From assembly GCA_947459465.1 (NCBI GenBank), contig CANHDS010000045.1:1-5628 (forward strand): 5,628 bases of DNA. Direction: 5' to 3'. This DNA comes from Burkholderiaceae bacterium. GTDB taxonomy: Bacteria > Pseudomonadota > Gammaproteobacteria > Burkholderiales > Burkholderiaceae. The notes below the pieces were generated by a model. The model saw nothing but the letters and a program-made list of their open reading frames with translations. It was not told the DNA's origin and did no database searches. The translations under genes were made by a program, and so were the position numbers. Below are positions 5,555 through 5,628 of this stretch, piece after piece. Position 1 is the stretch's first letter, and each line of letters begins with the position of its first letter.

Positions 5555-5628
5555 TGAAGATTAATACGAGTTCTGCACCAATGCAATCCCAAGGAAGTCA
5601 ATCGAAGTCCGGTACGCCATATACCCGA
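5554..5628 (+). CDS. Start of an unidentified gene (cut by right edge)
   Basis: An open frame of 25 codons begins at ATG 5554 (MKINTSSAPMQ...) and runs off the window. It is rich in Ser, Gln, Thr and Gly, like a disordered N-terminus, and too short to identify. GGGT at 5548-5551 is a poor ribosome site only 2 nt before the ATG; a second in-frame ATG at 5581 is an alternative start. It diverges from phaM with a 51-bp gap. It is supported mainly by the divergent layout and the absence of a stop. Confidence 0.4.
   Translation, partial: MKINTSSAPMQSQGSQSKSGTPYTR

Noticed and set aside
1..5628. A new defence, mobile or CRISPR-like system
   Set aside because: No repeats with spacers, transposase, integrase, toxin-antitoxin pair, nuclease or phage gene was seen. 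The identifiable genes are housekeeping or metabolic families in a dense chromosomal setting.

Overview
The window looks like ordinary, compact chromosomal DNA of a betaproteobacterium in the order Burkholderiales. The closest fit I can judge by eye is a Polynucleobacter-like freshwater bacterium. The reasons are a PhaM-type polyhydroxyalkanoate granule protein (a betaproteobacterial family), a long AceK, an AcuI/YhdH reductase very close to the E. coli protein in its motifs, moderate base composition, and almost no non-coding DNA. The genus is an inference from gene content, not a database result.

Layout from left to right. (1) A minus-strand cluster occupies about 1-974: a 92-residue lipoprotein, a flavin reductase that starts on TTG, and the first 61 codons of a GstB-like glutathione S-transferase that runs off the left edge. 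The genes are separated by 9 bp and then overlap by 1 bp, so they are probably one transcript. (2) An 89-bp divergent gap holding a small inverted repeat leads to acuI on the plus strand (1064-2047). (3) acuI converges on a minus-strand pair, aceK followed by a four-cysteine DUF1289 protein. acuI and the DUF1289 gene overlap tail to tail by 11 bp, and a hairpin plus T-run suited to ending acuI transcription lies inside the DUF1289 gene. aceK and DUF1289 share an ATGA stop/start overlap. (4) Only 37 bp separate the aceK start from a divergent metallo-beta-lactamase-fold hydrolase (4062-5162). (5) That gene converges on phaM and overlaps it by 95 bp on opposite strands, so the basic tail of PhaM is encoded antisense to the hydrolase C-terminus. 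(6) A short reading frame on the plus strand leaves the right edge.

How the genes may fit together: AceK sets the split between the TCA cycle and the glyoxylate bypass at isocitrate dehydrogenase, AcuI converts toxic acryloyl-CoA to propionyl-CoA, and PhaM organises carbon-storage granules on the nucleoid. This is a loose carbon-storage and acyl-CoA theme, and the genes are not one operon.

I found no CRISPR array, insertion sequence, tRNA, rRNA, phage gene or recognisable defence system. The most interesting features are architectural: two antisense 3' overlaps, a terminator-like hairpin inside a coding sequence, a possible leaderless aceK transcript, and a flavin reductase whose only possible methionine is its TTG start.
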